Below are positions 1-6,271 of a stretch of DNA of 13,732 bases, piece by piece. Where the stretch lies: assembly GCA_045543635.1 (NCBI GenBank), contig JAZQMT010000015.1:1-13732 (forward strand), in the 5' to 3' direction. Positions within the stretch are counted from its first letter, which is position 1; every line of letters begins with the position of its first letter. The translations under genes and the position numbers were made by a program. The stretch comes from SIG578 sp045543635. GTDB lineage: Bacteria > Bacillota > Clostridia > Oscillospirales > Ruminococcaceae. The notes below the pieces were generated by a model. The model was given only the letters and a program-made list of their open reading frames with translations. It was not told the DNA's origin and searched no databases.

Positions 1-1
1 C

Positions 2-358
2 TTCCTAAGACCGCTTGGCCTCCGACTTGCTTTGATATTTTCGAAAAAAAAGAAAAAGATACTATTTTTATCCGTTTCCGCCTTTGCAATTTTGCTTTGC
101 GGTACAGTAGCTTTTTTTAAAACTGAAAGGCTGCCTTCTCAAGAAAAACAGGTGCAAGCATATGAGGTTGAACAGTATATCGTCAGTGTTTATGAAGAAA
201 AAATTGCGGTGTTTACCCAGGGAGATTCACTTCCTATCGAAATATACGATGTTTATATTGGAACCTTGCCGGAAAAAGACCAAAAGTCACTGCGTAAAGG
301 AATAGCAGTACAGGGGAAAGCACGGTTGCGGCAAATGATTGAAGATTATACAAGTTAA
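2..358 (+). CDS. BofC C-terminal-domain protein, membrane anchored (5' end probably outside window)
   Basis: The frame is open to the window edge. The first possible start inside the window is TTG at 32, giving 108 aa, but no Shine-Dalgarno sequence precedes it, so I treat the gene as probably 5'-partial. A lysine run (about residues 5-9 counted from the TTG) and a hydrophobic segment (about 10-29) form an uncleaved signal anchor. The rest, about 45-108, reads as a BofC_C domain: YIVSVYEEKIAVF, then LPEKDQKSLRKGI, ending in EDYTS. In Bacillus, BofC is a forespore-secreted inhibitor in the SpoIVB/sigma-K checkpoint, and its C-terminal domain also occurs alone in clostridia. No BofC N-terminal domain is visible. 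The neighbouring spoIIIA operon makes a sporulation role plausible, but this is inference. Family assignment rests on motif recall, not on a search. Confidence 0.65.
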   Translation, partial: FLRPLGLRLALIFSKKKKKILFLSVSAFAILLCGTVAFFKTERLPSQEKQVQAYEVEQYIVSVYEEKIAVFTQGDSLPIEIYDVYIGTLPEKDQKSLRKGIAVQGKARLRQMIEDYTS

Positions 359-362
359 ATTG

Positions 363-399
363 AAACGGTGCATTTTGCACCGTTTTTCTTTTTTGTTTT
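363..399 (+). terminator. Rho-independent terminator after the BofC_C gene
   Basis: Positions 363-372 (AAACGGTGCA) and 376-385 (TGCACCGTTT) form a perfect 10-bp stem with a 3-nt TTT loop. A T-rich tract follows (383-399, interrupted by single C and G). It starts 5 nt after the TAA at 356-358, so it ends the upstream transcript and separates it from the sporulation operon. Confidence 0.93.
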
Positions 400-429
400 G
401 TAATATTAAGCAACGTGTTCGAATACAAT
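400..429 (+). promoter_or_regulatory. Sigma-E-type promoter of the spoIIIA operon
   Basis: A -35-like GTAATATT at 400-407 is followed by a 14-nt spacer and a -10-like AATACAAT at 422-429. This matches the known Bacillus sigma-E pattern (roughly GTCATATT, 13-15 nt, CATACAAT) at 7 of 8 positions in each element. It lies 35 nt upstream of the spoIIIAA ATG, as expected for the mother-cell promoter of this operon. The -35 begins directly after the T-tract of the upstream terminator. No good sigma-A promoter is seen here. Confidence 0.75.
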
Positions 430-464
430 GAATTAAGCCTTGTCCATAGAAAAGAGGAAGTTAT

Positions 465-1421
465 ATGACTACACACAATAAAATAATAAAAGAAGCAACA
501 GCTTTTTTGCCTGATCGTCTTCGGTTTCCGATTTCGGCGGTTGATGAAAAGGGGGCTTCCGAAATAAAGGAAATTCGATTAAGGCGGCTGTGCCCTGTTT
601 GCATTGTAACGGCGCATAATAAGTTATTTCTTAGATATGATGGGACACTCACTGATCGAGCAGATGGTTCCGGGCTTTGTATAATAGAAAATCCTGATAT
701 GGATGATGCAGTCAGAAAACTATGTAATTATTCTATTCACGCATTTCAAAATGAAATGAAAAACGGTTATATTACTGTTCCGGGTGGACATCGTGTGGGA
801 ATCTGTGCTACTGCTGTTACAAATGCAGAAGGTATTATTACTGCCGTAAGAAACGTTTCATCTTTGAATATTCGAATTGCGCGTGAAGTAAACGGAGCAG
901 CAGATCAGCTTGTAAAAACAGTATTTGCAGAAAAAATAAGATCAACTCTTATAGTAGGAGAACCTTCCAGCGGCAAAACAACGGTGCTTCGGGATATTGC
1001 TGCCAGACTTTCCGACAACGAATTTAGTTATATGAGAGTTTGTGTCATTGATGAACGCGGAGAGATCGCCGCAACAAGTGAGGGAATAAACAGAAAAAAA
1101 CTTGGGGTGGGTTGCGATGTGTTGGATGGATACCCAAAGGCGGATGGAATGATGATTGCACTGCGTGCAATGTCCCCCGAAGTTATCATTTGTGATGAAA
1201 TCGGAAGTGAATCGGATGTTTATGCAATAGAAAGTGTTGCAAATGCGGGAGTAAAATTGATTGCAAGCATACACGCAGATAGTTTTTCCCAGCTAAGCAG
1301 ACGCCCGCAATTTGTTAAGCTTATGCATATTGCCGCATTTGATACAGCTGTTATTTTGAGCGGAAAACAGCAGCCTGGAAAGGTTAATGAAATAATATCA
1401 CTCAAACGCTATTGGAGATGA
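465..1421 (+). CDS. spoIIIAA: Stage III sporulation protein AA, secretion-type ATPase
   Basis: This is the cytoplasmic ATPase of the SpoIIIA-SpoIIQ channel, related to secretion ATPases of type II/IV systems. It acts in the mother cell and is thought to energise assembly or transport. The 318-aa protein carries a Walker A motif GEPSSGKTT (residues 165-173) and a Walker B stretch VIICDEIGSE with D244-E245. The segment VCVIDERGEIA and the IASIHADS region (about residues 265-272) are typical of the family. Length is close to the Bacillus protein (about 307 aa). The ATG at 465 is preceded by a purine-rich AGAGGAAG (453-460). It is the first gene after the sigma-E promoter, and its TGA is 1 nt from the spoIIIAB ATG. 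Confidence 0.96.
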   Translation: MTTHNKIIKEATAFLPDRLRFPISAVDEKGASEIKEIRLRRLCPVCIVTAHNKLFLRYDGTLTDRADGSGLCIIENPDMDDAVRKLCNYSIHAFQNEMKNGYITVPGGHRVGICATAVTNAEGIITAVRNVSSLNIRIAREVNGAADQLVKTVFAEKIRSTLIVGEPSSGKTTVLRDIAARLSDNEFSYMRVCVIDERGEIAATSEGINRKKLGVGCDVLDGYPKADGMMIALRAMSPEVIICDEIGSESDVYAIESVANAGVKLIASIHADSFSQLSRRPQFVKLMHIAAFDTAVILSGKQQPGKVNEIISLKRYWR

Positions 1422-1422
1422 A

Positions 1423-1941
1423 ATGATGTTATTAAAAGCGGTAGGATGTGTGTTTGTTTTAGTTTTTTTCTGGGCAGTGGGTGTAGGATACATAAATGTT
1501 TTGAAAAAAAGAATAAGTGGACTGGAGCAAATGATAGAACTGCTCACTGTTCTTAAAATTAAATTGGAATATGAGCTTTGCAGTATTCCCGAATTATTTA
1601 ATGCCTTAAAACAGCAACAAGAAGGTAAAACCAAGATATTTCTTGAATATTGTTTAACAAGAATTGCTGATGGGAGCTCGCTGAAAAAAGCATGGAATGA
1701 AAGTGTTGATTTTATTTCCGAGGAAATGTGTTTTATAAAATCTGATGTTATCCTGATGAAAGACTTTGCACAAAGTCTTGGAGATACCGATATATCGGGT
1801 CAAATAGCTAATCTCACACTGTTTATAGAATTATTGAAAAAAAACCTGTCAGAAGCAGAAAAAATACTGAAAGATAAATCACGGGTTACAATGAGCTGCA
1901 GTTTATTCGGCGGACTTCTCATTTCCATTCTACTGATATAA
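1423..1941 (+). CDS. spoIIIAB: Stage III sporulation protein AB
   Basis: A 172-aa protein, almost exactly the Bacillus length, with an N-terminal hydrophobic segment (about 1-23), a long helical charged middle and a C-terminal hydrophobic tail (about 155-172). The pattern GVGYINVLKKRISGLEQMIELLTVLKIKLEYE and the late SLGDTDISGQ motif are characteristic. The family is distantly similar to the type II secretion inner-membrane GspF fold, and it is thought to help build the base of the mother-cell channel with SpoIIIAA. Start ATG 1423 is 1 nt after the spoIIIAA stop, with GGAGATG upstream; an ATG directly after it (1426) is an alternative. Confidence 0.93.
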   Translation: MMLLKAVGCVFVLVFFWAVGVGYINVLKKRISGLEQMIELLTVLKIKLEYELCSIPELFNALKQQQEGKTKIFLEYCLTRIADGSSLKKAWNESVDFISEEMCFIKSDVILMKDFAQSLGDTDISGQIANLTLFIELLKKNLSEAEKILKDKSRVTMSCSLFGGLLISILLI

Positions 1942-1962
1942 CCCAATTAGGAGGAAAATAAA

Positions 1963-2157
1963 ATGGATGTAGATTTAATTTTTAAAATAGCGGCCGTCGG
2001 AATTATTGTTTCCGTCTTAAATCAGGTTCTTATTCGGTCCGGCAGGGAGGAACAAGCAACAATGACAACGCTTGCCGGGCTTATTGTAGTGCTCATGATG
2101 ATGATCTATGAGATAAGTAACCTTTTTGATACTGTTAAAAGCGTTTTTGGGTTATAG
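1963..2157 (+). CDS. spoIIIAC: Stage III sporulation protein AC
   Basis: A 64-aa protein (about 68 in Bacillus) with two transmembrane helices (about residues 5-24 and 33-52). The conserved element LNQVLIRSGREEQATMTTLAGLIVVL links the two helices. It has a strong Shine-Dalgarno (TAGGAGGA, 1948-1955). It is a small membrane component of the mother-cell side of the SpoIIIA-SpoIIQ complex. Gene order AB-AC-AD confirms the identity. Confidence 0.95.
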   Translation: MDVDLIFKIAAVGIIVSVLNQVLIRSGREEQATMTTLAGLIVVLMMMIYEISNLFDTVKSVFGL

Positions 2158-2165
2158 GTAAAGGT

Positions 2166-2561
2166 ATGGATGTGATTTCTGTTATAGTCATCGGCATGGT
2201 TGGCGCCATGTTTTCGCTTATTTTAAAGCAGTACAAGCCTGAATTTGCAATAGTTGTATCAGTAGTAACGGCCATTATTATTTTTATCAATATCCTCGGG
2301 TGGGTTATTCCTGTTATTACGGAGATAAAAAAACTTATGGATAAAGCCGCTATCTCCTATCAATATATTTCGATTTTATTTAAATCTTTAGGGATTTGTT
2401 ATATTACGCAGTTTGCCTGTGATATATGCAAGGAAGCAGGACAAACAGCGGTTGCCGGAAAACTGGAGCTTGCAGGAAGGATTTCGATTTGTGTTTTGGC
2501 ACTGCCGTTGTTTAAAGAGGTTTTGGTACTTGCAGAAATGATGCTCGGAAAGGTAACATAA
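2166..2561 (+). CDS. spoIIIAD: Stage III sporulation protein AD
   Basis: A 131-aa multi-pass membrane protein (about 133 in Bacillus). Hydrophobic stretches lie near residues 3-20, 25-50, 65-85 and 105-125. The segment ISILFKSLGICYITQFACDICKEAGQTAVAGKLELAGR is the family hallmark. It is homologous in style to SpoIIIAC and sits directly after it with an 8-nt gap. It is part of the predicted export apparatus-like membrane portion of the channel. Start ATG 2166 is preceded by AGGTAAAGG. Confidence 0.95.
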   Translation: MDVISVIVIGMVGAMFSLILKQYKPEFAIVVSVVTAIIIFINILGWVIPVITEIKKLMDKAAISYQYISILFKSLGICYITQFACDICKEAGQTAVAGKLELAGRISICVLALPLFKEVLVLAEMMLGKVT

Positions 2562-2565
2562 AAGA

Positions 2566-3681
2566 ATGAAAAAATTAATTTCTGTGTTTTTTGCAGTATT
2601 TCTTGTCTTTTCTTTGGCAGCTTTTCCTGTTTATGCTGCAGAAAACGCTGAAACAGGAGAAGAAACAATAGAAGAGCTTTTTCCAAAACAAGCAGGAGAT
2701 ATGCTGCTTGAAAATGGTTTCAATTCTCTTGACACAAAGGCACTTACTGAACTTTCTGTCGAGGATGCTGTAAAATACATATATAATTGCGTTAAACGCG
2801 AGATAACAACACCTTTTTTATTGATTTATTCTATTTTCTTAATAATTATCGTCACCGTTATTGCATCAGGGATGAACGGAGGATTTTTAAATTCTGAGTT
2901 AGAAAAAAACTTTTCAATGGTCGGTGTTTTATGTGTATGCACTACTGCAATTACACCGATTATTACATGTCTTGGTGAAACAGCTAATTTTATATCTGAA
3001 TTAAGTGGGTTTGTTCGAGTTTTTGTACCAAGCCTGACAGGGGTAATGTTAACAGCCGGACAGACAACAACAGGCTTAGGTTATCAGACTGTGATGCTTG
3101 CTGCATCCGAATTTCTTTCAATTTTTTTATCGAGCATCATTTTACCGCTTTTATTTCTGTTTCTTGCTTTTTCTGTTGTTGGAAGAGTGGCTGCCGGCGC
3201 TCATCTCCAATCTATAACATCTTCGGTAAAATCAACCGTGATCTGGTGCCTAACTTTGCTTATGAGTCTATTTGTTGCTCTTGTGACTATTAAGGGGCTG
3301 GTTGGTGCAGGGGCAGATTCGATTGCACTTCGAACCGGAAAGTTTTTTGTCGGAAGTTTTGTTCCTGCTGTTGGAGGTGCTTTGTCTGAAGCTGCTGCAA
3401 CAGTTCAAAAAAGTATGGGACTTATAAAAAACACAACCGGTGTTTTTGGTATCATCGCAGCAGCAATGTATTTTATTCCTCCGCTTATTAAAGTTTTGGT
3501 TTATAAACTTACTTGTGAAATAAGTGCAAGCGTAGGGGAAATGTTAGGAGCCGCCAAAATTTCAGGTCTGCTTCGAGATATTGCAGGTGTATTGGGGCTT
3601 GTTTCTGCTGTGATTTTAAGTTATGGTGTGCTTATTATATTATCAACAGCAATTACATTGATGTTTGGAAGTGGTGGGTAA
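2566..3681 (+). CDS. spoIIIAE: Stage III sporulation protein AE
   Basis: A 371-aa polytopic membrane protein (about 399 in Bacillus). It starts with a probable cleaved signal peptide (basic MKK, hydrophobic core, then VYAA near residue 25). An acidic extracytoplasmic stretch follows (about 26-75), then several transmembrane helices (from about 82 onward). Conserved-looking glycine- and threonine-rich segments include SLTGVMLTAGQTTTG and KTTGVFGIIAAAMYFIPPLIK-like sequence near the C terminus. It is the largest membrane subunit of the mother-cell half of the channel. The gap to spoIIIAD is 4 nt and to spoIIIAF 2 nt. Confidence 0.95.
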   Translation: MKKLISVFFAVFLVFSLAAFPVYAAENAETGEETIEELFPKQAGDMLLENGFNSLDTKALTELSVEDAVKYIYNCVKREITTPFLLIYSIFLIIIVTVIASGMNGGFLNSELEKNFSMVGVLCVCTTAITPIITCLGETANFISELSGFVRVFVPSLTGVMLTAGQTTTGLGYQTVMLAASEFLSIFLSSIILPLLFLFLAFSVVGRVAAGAHLQSITSSVKSTVIWCLTLLMSLFVALVTIKGLVGAGADSIALRTGKFFVGSFVPAVGGALSEAAATVQKSMGLIKNTTGVFGIIAAAMYFIPPLIKVLVYKLTCEISASVGEMLGAAKISGLLRDIAGVLGLVSAVILSYGVLIILSTAITLMFGSGG

Positions 3682-3683
3682 TA

Positions 3684-4202
3684 ATGGATGCTGTAAAGGT
3701 GTGGGGCTTTTCATCCTGCGTCGCGGTTGTTATAGGCTCTGTTATTTCTATGATTGTACCTTCATTTGGGAAACAAAACATTTTACGTATCGTTATTTCT
3801 GCTTTTGTGCTCGTTGGTATGCTTTCTCCTGCACTTAATATCTTTAAAAATTTTCCCGTTGATGATTTTATTGAAACAAACGCTGATTATAATGCAATAG
3901 AAGCCTATGAGTTAAATGATTGTATGCTTGAAGAATTACAAGAGGCTACAACTCTGGCACTTTTTCCGATTGTCAAAGAGGAACTTTTAAAATTTGAAAT
4001 ATCAGAAGATTTTGGTCTTAATATAGAGCTTTCTCAGGAGGATTACGGAATGAAAATAGAGAAAGTGAATATTACCATCTTGGACTTGCATATGATAGAA
4101 AAAGAAACGGTTGAAAACTATCTGAAGAAAGAAATGGGATTGCAGGTGAACATAGATGTAATTGAAAACGAGGAGAAAGAAATTTTATGCATGAAAAGTT
4201 AA
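3684..4202 (+). CDS. spoIIIAF: Stage III sporulation protein AF
   Basis: A 172-aa protein with two N-terminal transmembrane helices (about 8-27 and 33-54) followed by a soluble domain (about 70-172) facing the intermembrane space. The soluble part has the alternating pattern expected of the ring-building-like fold reported for this protein. It is shorter than the Bacillus version (about 206 aa), mainly in the soluble half. Its 3' end overlaps spoIIIAG by 16 nt, and the ribosome binding site of spoIIIAG (GAGGAGAAAG) lies inside it. A candidate internal sigma-E promoter lies at 4067-4096. Confidence 0.92.
   Translation: MDAVKVWGFSSCVAVVIGSVISMIVPSFGKQNILRIVISAFVLVGMLSPALNIFKNFPVDDFIETNADYNAIEAYELNDCMLEELQEATTLALFPIVKEELLKFEISEDFGLNIELSQEDYGMKIEKVNITILDLHMIEKETVENYLKKEMGLQVNIDVIENEEKEILCMKS
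4067..4096 (+). promoter_or_regulatory. Candidate internal sigma-E promoter for spoIIIAG-spoIIIAH
   Basis: Inside spoIIIAF, GAATATT (4067-4073), a 15-nt spacer and CATATGAT (4089-4096) resemble sigma-E -35 and -10 elements; the -10 matches CATACAAT at 6 of 8 positions. It is about 90 nt upstream of the spoIIIAG ATG. As I recall, an internal sigma-E promoter serving spoIIIAG-AH is known in Bacillus subtilis, which makes this position meaningful. In AT-rich DNA such a match can arise by chance. Confidence 0.35.
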
Positions 4203-4750
4203 AAAACTTTACAACGCTTTTGCCCAAATTATTCGGAAATAAAAAAACGTTGACAATTGTTACGGTTATCGGATTAGCAGGAATTATCTTAATCGGTTCA
4301 TCGGATTGGCTGTTTTCATCCAAATCCGAGCCTGTGAAATCTGATACAGAAAATCTATCAGTTCATTGGTACATAAATACACTTGAGAAAAAAACAGCAG
4401 AAATGCTTGTTTCAATAGACGGAGCGGGAAAAAGCAAAATCATGATTACTGCTGAGGCTTCTGCTGCAAATCAATACGCTGTAAATGAAACTATTTCGGA
4501 TGATGTTCAAAATGATCAGAATGAAAATCGACAAAAAACAGAAGTACAGACCGAAATTGTTATGATAGAAGGTGATAACGGAGGAAACCAGGCGTTGGTG
4601 GCACAGGTCATTGAGCCTCAGATCCGCGGAGTGTTAGTTTTGTGCGAGGGTGCGGATAATCCCGAGATTAAAGAAAAGGTGACGCAAGCTGTTAAAACAG
4701 TTCTTGGGGTATCTTCAAATAAAATTTGTGTAATAAAATTAAAACAATAA
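4187..4750 (+). CDS. spoIIIAG: Stage III sporulation protein AG, channel ring protein
   Basis: A 187-aa protein with one transmembrane helix (about 22-42) and an extracellular ring-building domain of the YscJ/FliF-like type (about 60-187). In Bacillus, SpoIIIAG forms a large oligomeric ring in the space between mother-cell and forespore membranes. The segment IVMIEGDNGGNQALVAQVIEPQIRGVLVLCEGADNPEIK is typical of the family, as is the C-terminal VKTVLGVSSNKICVIKL. The middle of the domain contains a low-complexity Asn/Gln/Asp stretch (about 100-112). It is shorter than the Bacillus protein (about 229 aa). ATG 4187 lies within the end of spoIIIAF, suggesting translational coupling. Confidence 0.95.
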   Translation: MHEKLKNFTTLLPKLFGNKKTLTIVTVIGLAGIILIGSSDWLFSSKSEPVKSDTENLSVHWYINTLEKKTAEMLVSIDGAGKSKIMITAEASAANQYAVNETISDDVQNDQNENRQKTEVQTEIVMIEGDNGGNQALVAQVIEPQIRGVLVLCEGADNPEIKEKVTQAVKTVLGVSSNKICVIKLKQ

Positions 4751-4765
4751 AAAGGAGCATGTGGT

Positions 4766-5299
4766 ATGAAACTTAATATGTTGATTGGGAAAAGACAACT
4801 GATTTTAGCAGGACTTGTTGTTATTTTAGGCGTTGCAGTTTATTTAAATTGGGAGTTTTCCCAAAAAGATATAAATCTTACTGCATCAGGCGGTGATGAT
4901 AAGTCTTATGGCGATACACAGCTTACCGATGTTAAGGTTAGCGAAACGAGTGAGGCGTATTTTGCACAAGCACGATTAAATCGACAAAAAAACAGAGATG
5001 AGACGTTAGAAAGTGTACAGACCATGCTTGCTGATAAAACCCTTACTGAAGCTCAAAAGACTGAAATAACTGCTAAAGCGGCTGAAATTGCCGAGCTTTC
5101 ACAATGCGAGACCGCTATTGAAGAATTAGTAAAAGCAAAGGGATTTCAGGAGTGTGTGGCATTTATAGACGGAGAAACTGCGAGTGTAGTTGTAAGCTCA
5201 AAAGGGCTTTCTGATGATCAAGCTGCACAAATTTTTGAAATAATTTTGAGCAAAACAAAAATAAATTCAGAAAATATTAATATTGTTGAAGCAAAATAG
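4766..5299 (+). CDS. spoIIIAH: Stage III sporulation protein AH, SpoIIQ partner
   Basis: A 177-aa single-pass protein: transmembrane helix about 11-30, a linker, a helical stretch and a C-terminal ring-building domain (about 105-177). The signature YFAQARLNRQKNRDETLES (residues 65-83) identifies the family. In Bacillus its extracellular domain binds forespore SpoIIQ across the intermembrane space, joining the two halves of the channel. It is shorter than the Bacillus protein (about 218 aa). Shine-Dalgarno AAAGGAG (4751-4757) lies 8 nt before ATG 4766. It is the last gene of the operon; no clear terminator hairpin follows it before the next promoter. Confidence 0.96.
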   Translation: MKLNMLIGKRQLILAGLVVILGVAVYLNWEFSQKDINLTASGGDDKSYGDTQLTDVKVSETSEAYFAQARLNRQKNRDETLESVQTMLADKTLTEAQKTEITAKAAEIAELSQCETAIEELVKAKGFQECVAFIDGETASVVVSSKGLSDDQAAQIFEIILSKTKINSENINIVEAK

Positions 5300-5327
5300 T
5301 TGTTTCTTTAAAAATTTGTGGTATAAT
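5300..5327 (+). promoter_or_regulatory. Sigma-A-type promoter with extended -10 for the asp23-nusB-recN operon
   Basis: TTGTTT (5300-5305) is followed by a 16-nt spacer and a perfect TATAAT (5322-5327). A TGG directly in front (5319-5321) gives an extended -10. It starts right after the spoIIIAH TAG and lies about 80 nt before the Asp23 gene. The -35 is weak, but the -10 is the best housekeeping promoter seen in the window. Confidence 0.75.
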
Positions 5328-5341
5328 AAATATGTATATTC

Positions 5342-5385
5342 AAGAATATTGTGCATATAATATCTTTTTATCTGCAAATATTCTT
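5342..5385 (+). repeat. Inverted repeat / leader stem-loop upstream of the Asp23 gene
   Basis: AAGAATATT (5342-5350) is perfectly complementary to AATATTCTT (5377-5385). Inside it, TGCA (5352-5355) can pair with TGCA (5373-5376) after a single bulged G, making a 13-bp interrupted stem around a 17-nt loop. It lies just downstream of the promoter and ends 4 nt before the ribosome binding site AAGGAGGA (5390-5397), so it would form in the 5' leader of the operon mRNA. It could stabilise the leader or be a protein-binding site; no T-tract follows, so it is not a terminator. Confidence 0.6.
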
Positions 5386-5407
5386 ATTGAAGGAGGACAT
5401 ATTTACC

Positions 5408-5782
5408 ATGAATCATCAAAATAATATTTCCGAGCACGCTGAAACCGGTAATCTTAAAATTTCCGAGGATGTTGTTGCTTCCATCACAAACATTGCCTCT
5501 AAAGAGGTGGAAGGGGTTGCTGAACTTACTGTTGCTCCTGCTAACTTGAAAGGCATTTTTAAATCAAAGCCGGTTAAATCTTCGGTAAGCGTGGATTTGA
5601 ATGATGGAGTAGCTATCATTGATGTATATCTTAAAATCAAATACGGCGCAAAGGTTCAGGTTGTTGCTGCTGAAATTCAGAAAAAAGTAAAAGATTCTGT
5701 GCAGAATATGACAGGTATTGCTGTTTCTAAAGTAAATGTTCATATTTCCGGAATCGTGATTGAAGACAAAAATAAGAAATAG
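5408..5782 (+). CDS. Asp23/Gls24 family envelope stress-type protein (YqhY-like)
   Basis: A 124-aa acidic/basic mixed, soluble protein of the Asp23/Gls24 family (DUF322). It begins LKISEDVVASITNIASKEVEGVAEL and continues to a DVYLKIKYGAKVQVVAAEIQKKVKDSVQNMTG core and a VNVHISGIVI end, which is the whole family domain. In Bacillus the orthologous position, between accBC and nusB, holds yqhY, linked to control of acetyl-CoA carboxylase activity. The accB and accC genes are not here. I chose ATG 5408 because AAGGAGGA (5390-5397) lies 10 nt upstream; a longer in-frame GTG start at 5351 would sit within the leader stem-loop. It is first in the housekeeping operon. Confidence 0.93.
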   Translation: MNHQNNISEHAETGNLKISEDVVASITNIASKEVEGVAELTVAPANLKGIFKSKPVKSSVSVDLNDGVAIIDVYLKIKYGAKVQVVAAEIQKKVKDSVQNMTGIAVSKVNVHISGIVIEDKNKK

Positions 5783-5784
5783 TT

Positions 5785-5820
5785 GCAAAATCAGCCCTTT
5801 TATATAAGGGCTTGTTTTGC
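5785..5820 (+). terminator. Hairpin between the Asp23 gene and nusB, possible weak terminator/attenuator
   Basis: AGCCCTT (5793-5799) pairs with AAGGGCT (5806-5812) around a 6-nt loop. The flanking GCAAAA (5785-5790) pairs with TTTTGC (5815-5820), extending the stem to about 14 pairs with one T-G wobble and one C-T mismatch. It is preceded by A-rich and followed by modestly T-rich sequence. It begins 3 nt after the Asp23 stop codon and ends about 20 nt before the nusB ribosome binding site. It may partly terminate transcription or protect the upstream mRNA, uncoupling the levels of the two genes. Confidence 0.5.
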
Positions 5821-5851
5821 TGTTTACAGATTTAAAGACAGGGGAAAACAA

Positions 5852-6268
5852 ATGACACGAAGTGAATCTCGCGAACAAGCGTTCATACTTAATTTTGAGG
5901 CACAATTTTCGGATTGTAATATTGATGATATTATTAATCTTGCCGGAGAATTGCGCGATTTTAAAGTTAGTACTTTTGCAAGAGAATTGATATTTTTTAC
6001 TCATGAGCATCGAAGTGAAATTAACAATAGTATTGCTTCTCTTGCCAAACGCTGGGATATGAAACGCATAAGCAGGGTCTCTCTTGCGGTTTTGCAGCTT
6101 GCAATTGGGGAAATTATGCGCTTTGATGACATTCCCGTTAGTGTAACAATTAACGAAGCTGTTGAGCTTTGCAAAAAATACGGCGGGGATGATGACTTTT
6201 CATTTGTAAACGGAATTTTAGGATCTTATGTAAAAAACATGGATCGTGCAGGTGGAAAGGAAGAATAG
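5852..6268 (+). CDS. nusB: Transcription antitermination factor NusB
   Basis: A 138-aa all-helical RNA-binding protein, of normal family length. NusB binds boxA RNA with NusE (ribosomal protein S10) in the antitermination complex of rRNA operons. Conserved blocks visible are MTRSESREQAFILNFE at the N terminus, WDMKRISRVSLAVLQLAIGEI (68-88) and IPVSVTINEAVELCKKYGGDDDFSFVNGIL (94-123). I chose ATG 5852 because AGGGG (5840-5844) lies just upstream and the NusB family starts here; the longer TTG-initiated frame from 5783 would run through the hairpin. It is 3 nt from the next gene. Confidence 0.95.
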   Translation: MTRSESREQAFILNFEAQFSDCNIDDIINLAGELRDFKVSTFARELIFFTHEHRSEINNSIASLAKRWDMKRISRVSLAVLQLAIGEIMRFDDIPVSVTINEAVELCKKYGGDDDFSFVNGILGSYVKNMDRAGGKEE

Positions 6269-6271
6269 TAC

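Noticed and set aside
5356..5361. Second TATAAT in the loop of the leader hairpin
   Set aside because: No acceptable -35 lies 16-18 nt upstream and there is no correctly placed TG; the site at 5322-5327 is better.
5351..5407. In-frame GTG start at 5351 for the Asp23 gene
   Set aside because: The GTG sits in the leader stem-loop, and the strong AAGGAGGA at 5390-5397 points to ATG 5408.
5783..5851. In-frame TTG extension of nusB to 5783
   Set aside because: It would be translated through the asp23-nusB hairpin, gives no NusB-like residues, and lacks its own ribosome binding site; ATG 5852 has one.
5564..6010. Reverse-strand open frame of 148 codons across the Asp23-nusB junction
   Set aside because: It is antisense to two well-supported genes, has no ribosome binding site or recognisable domain, and is an artefact of AT-rich codons.
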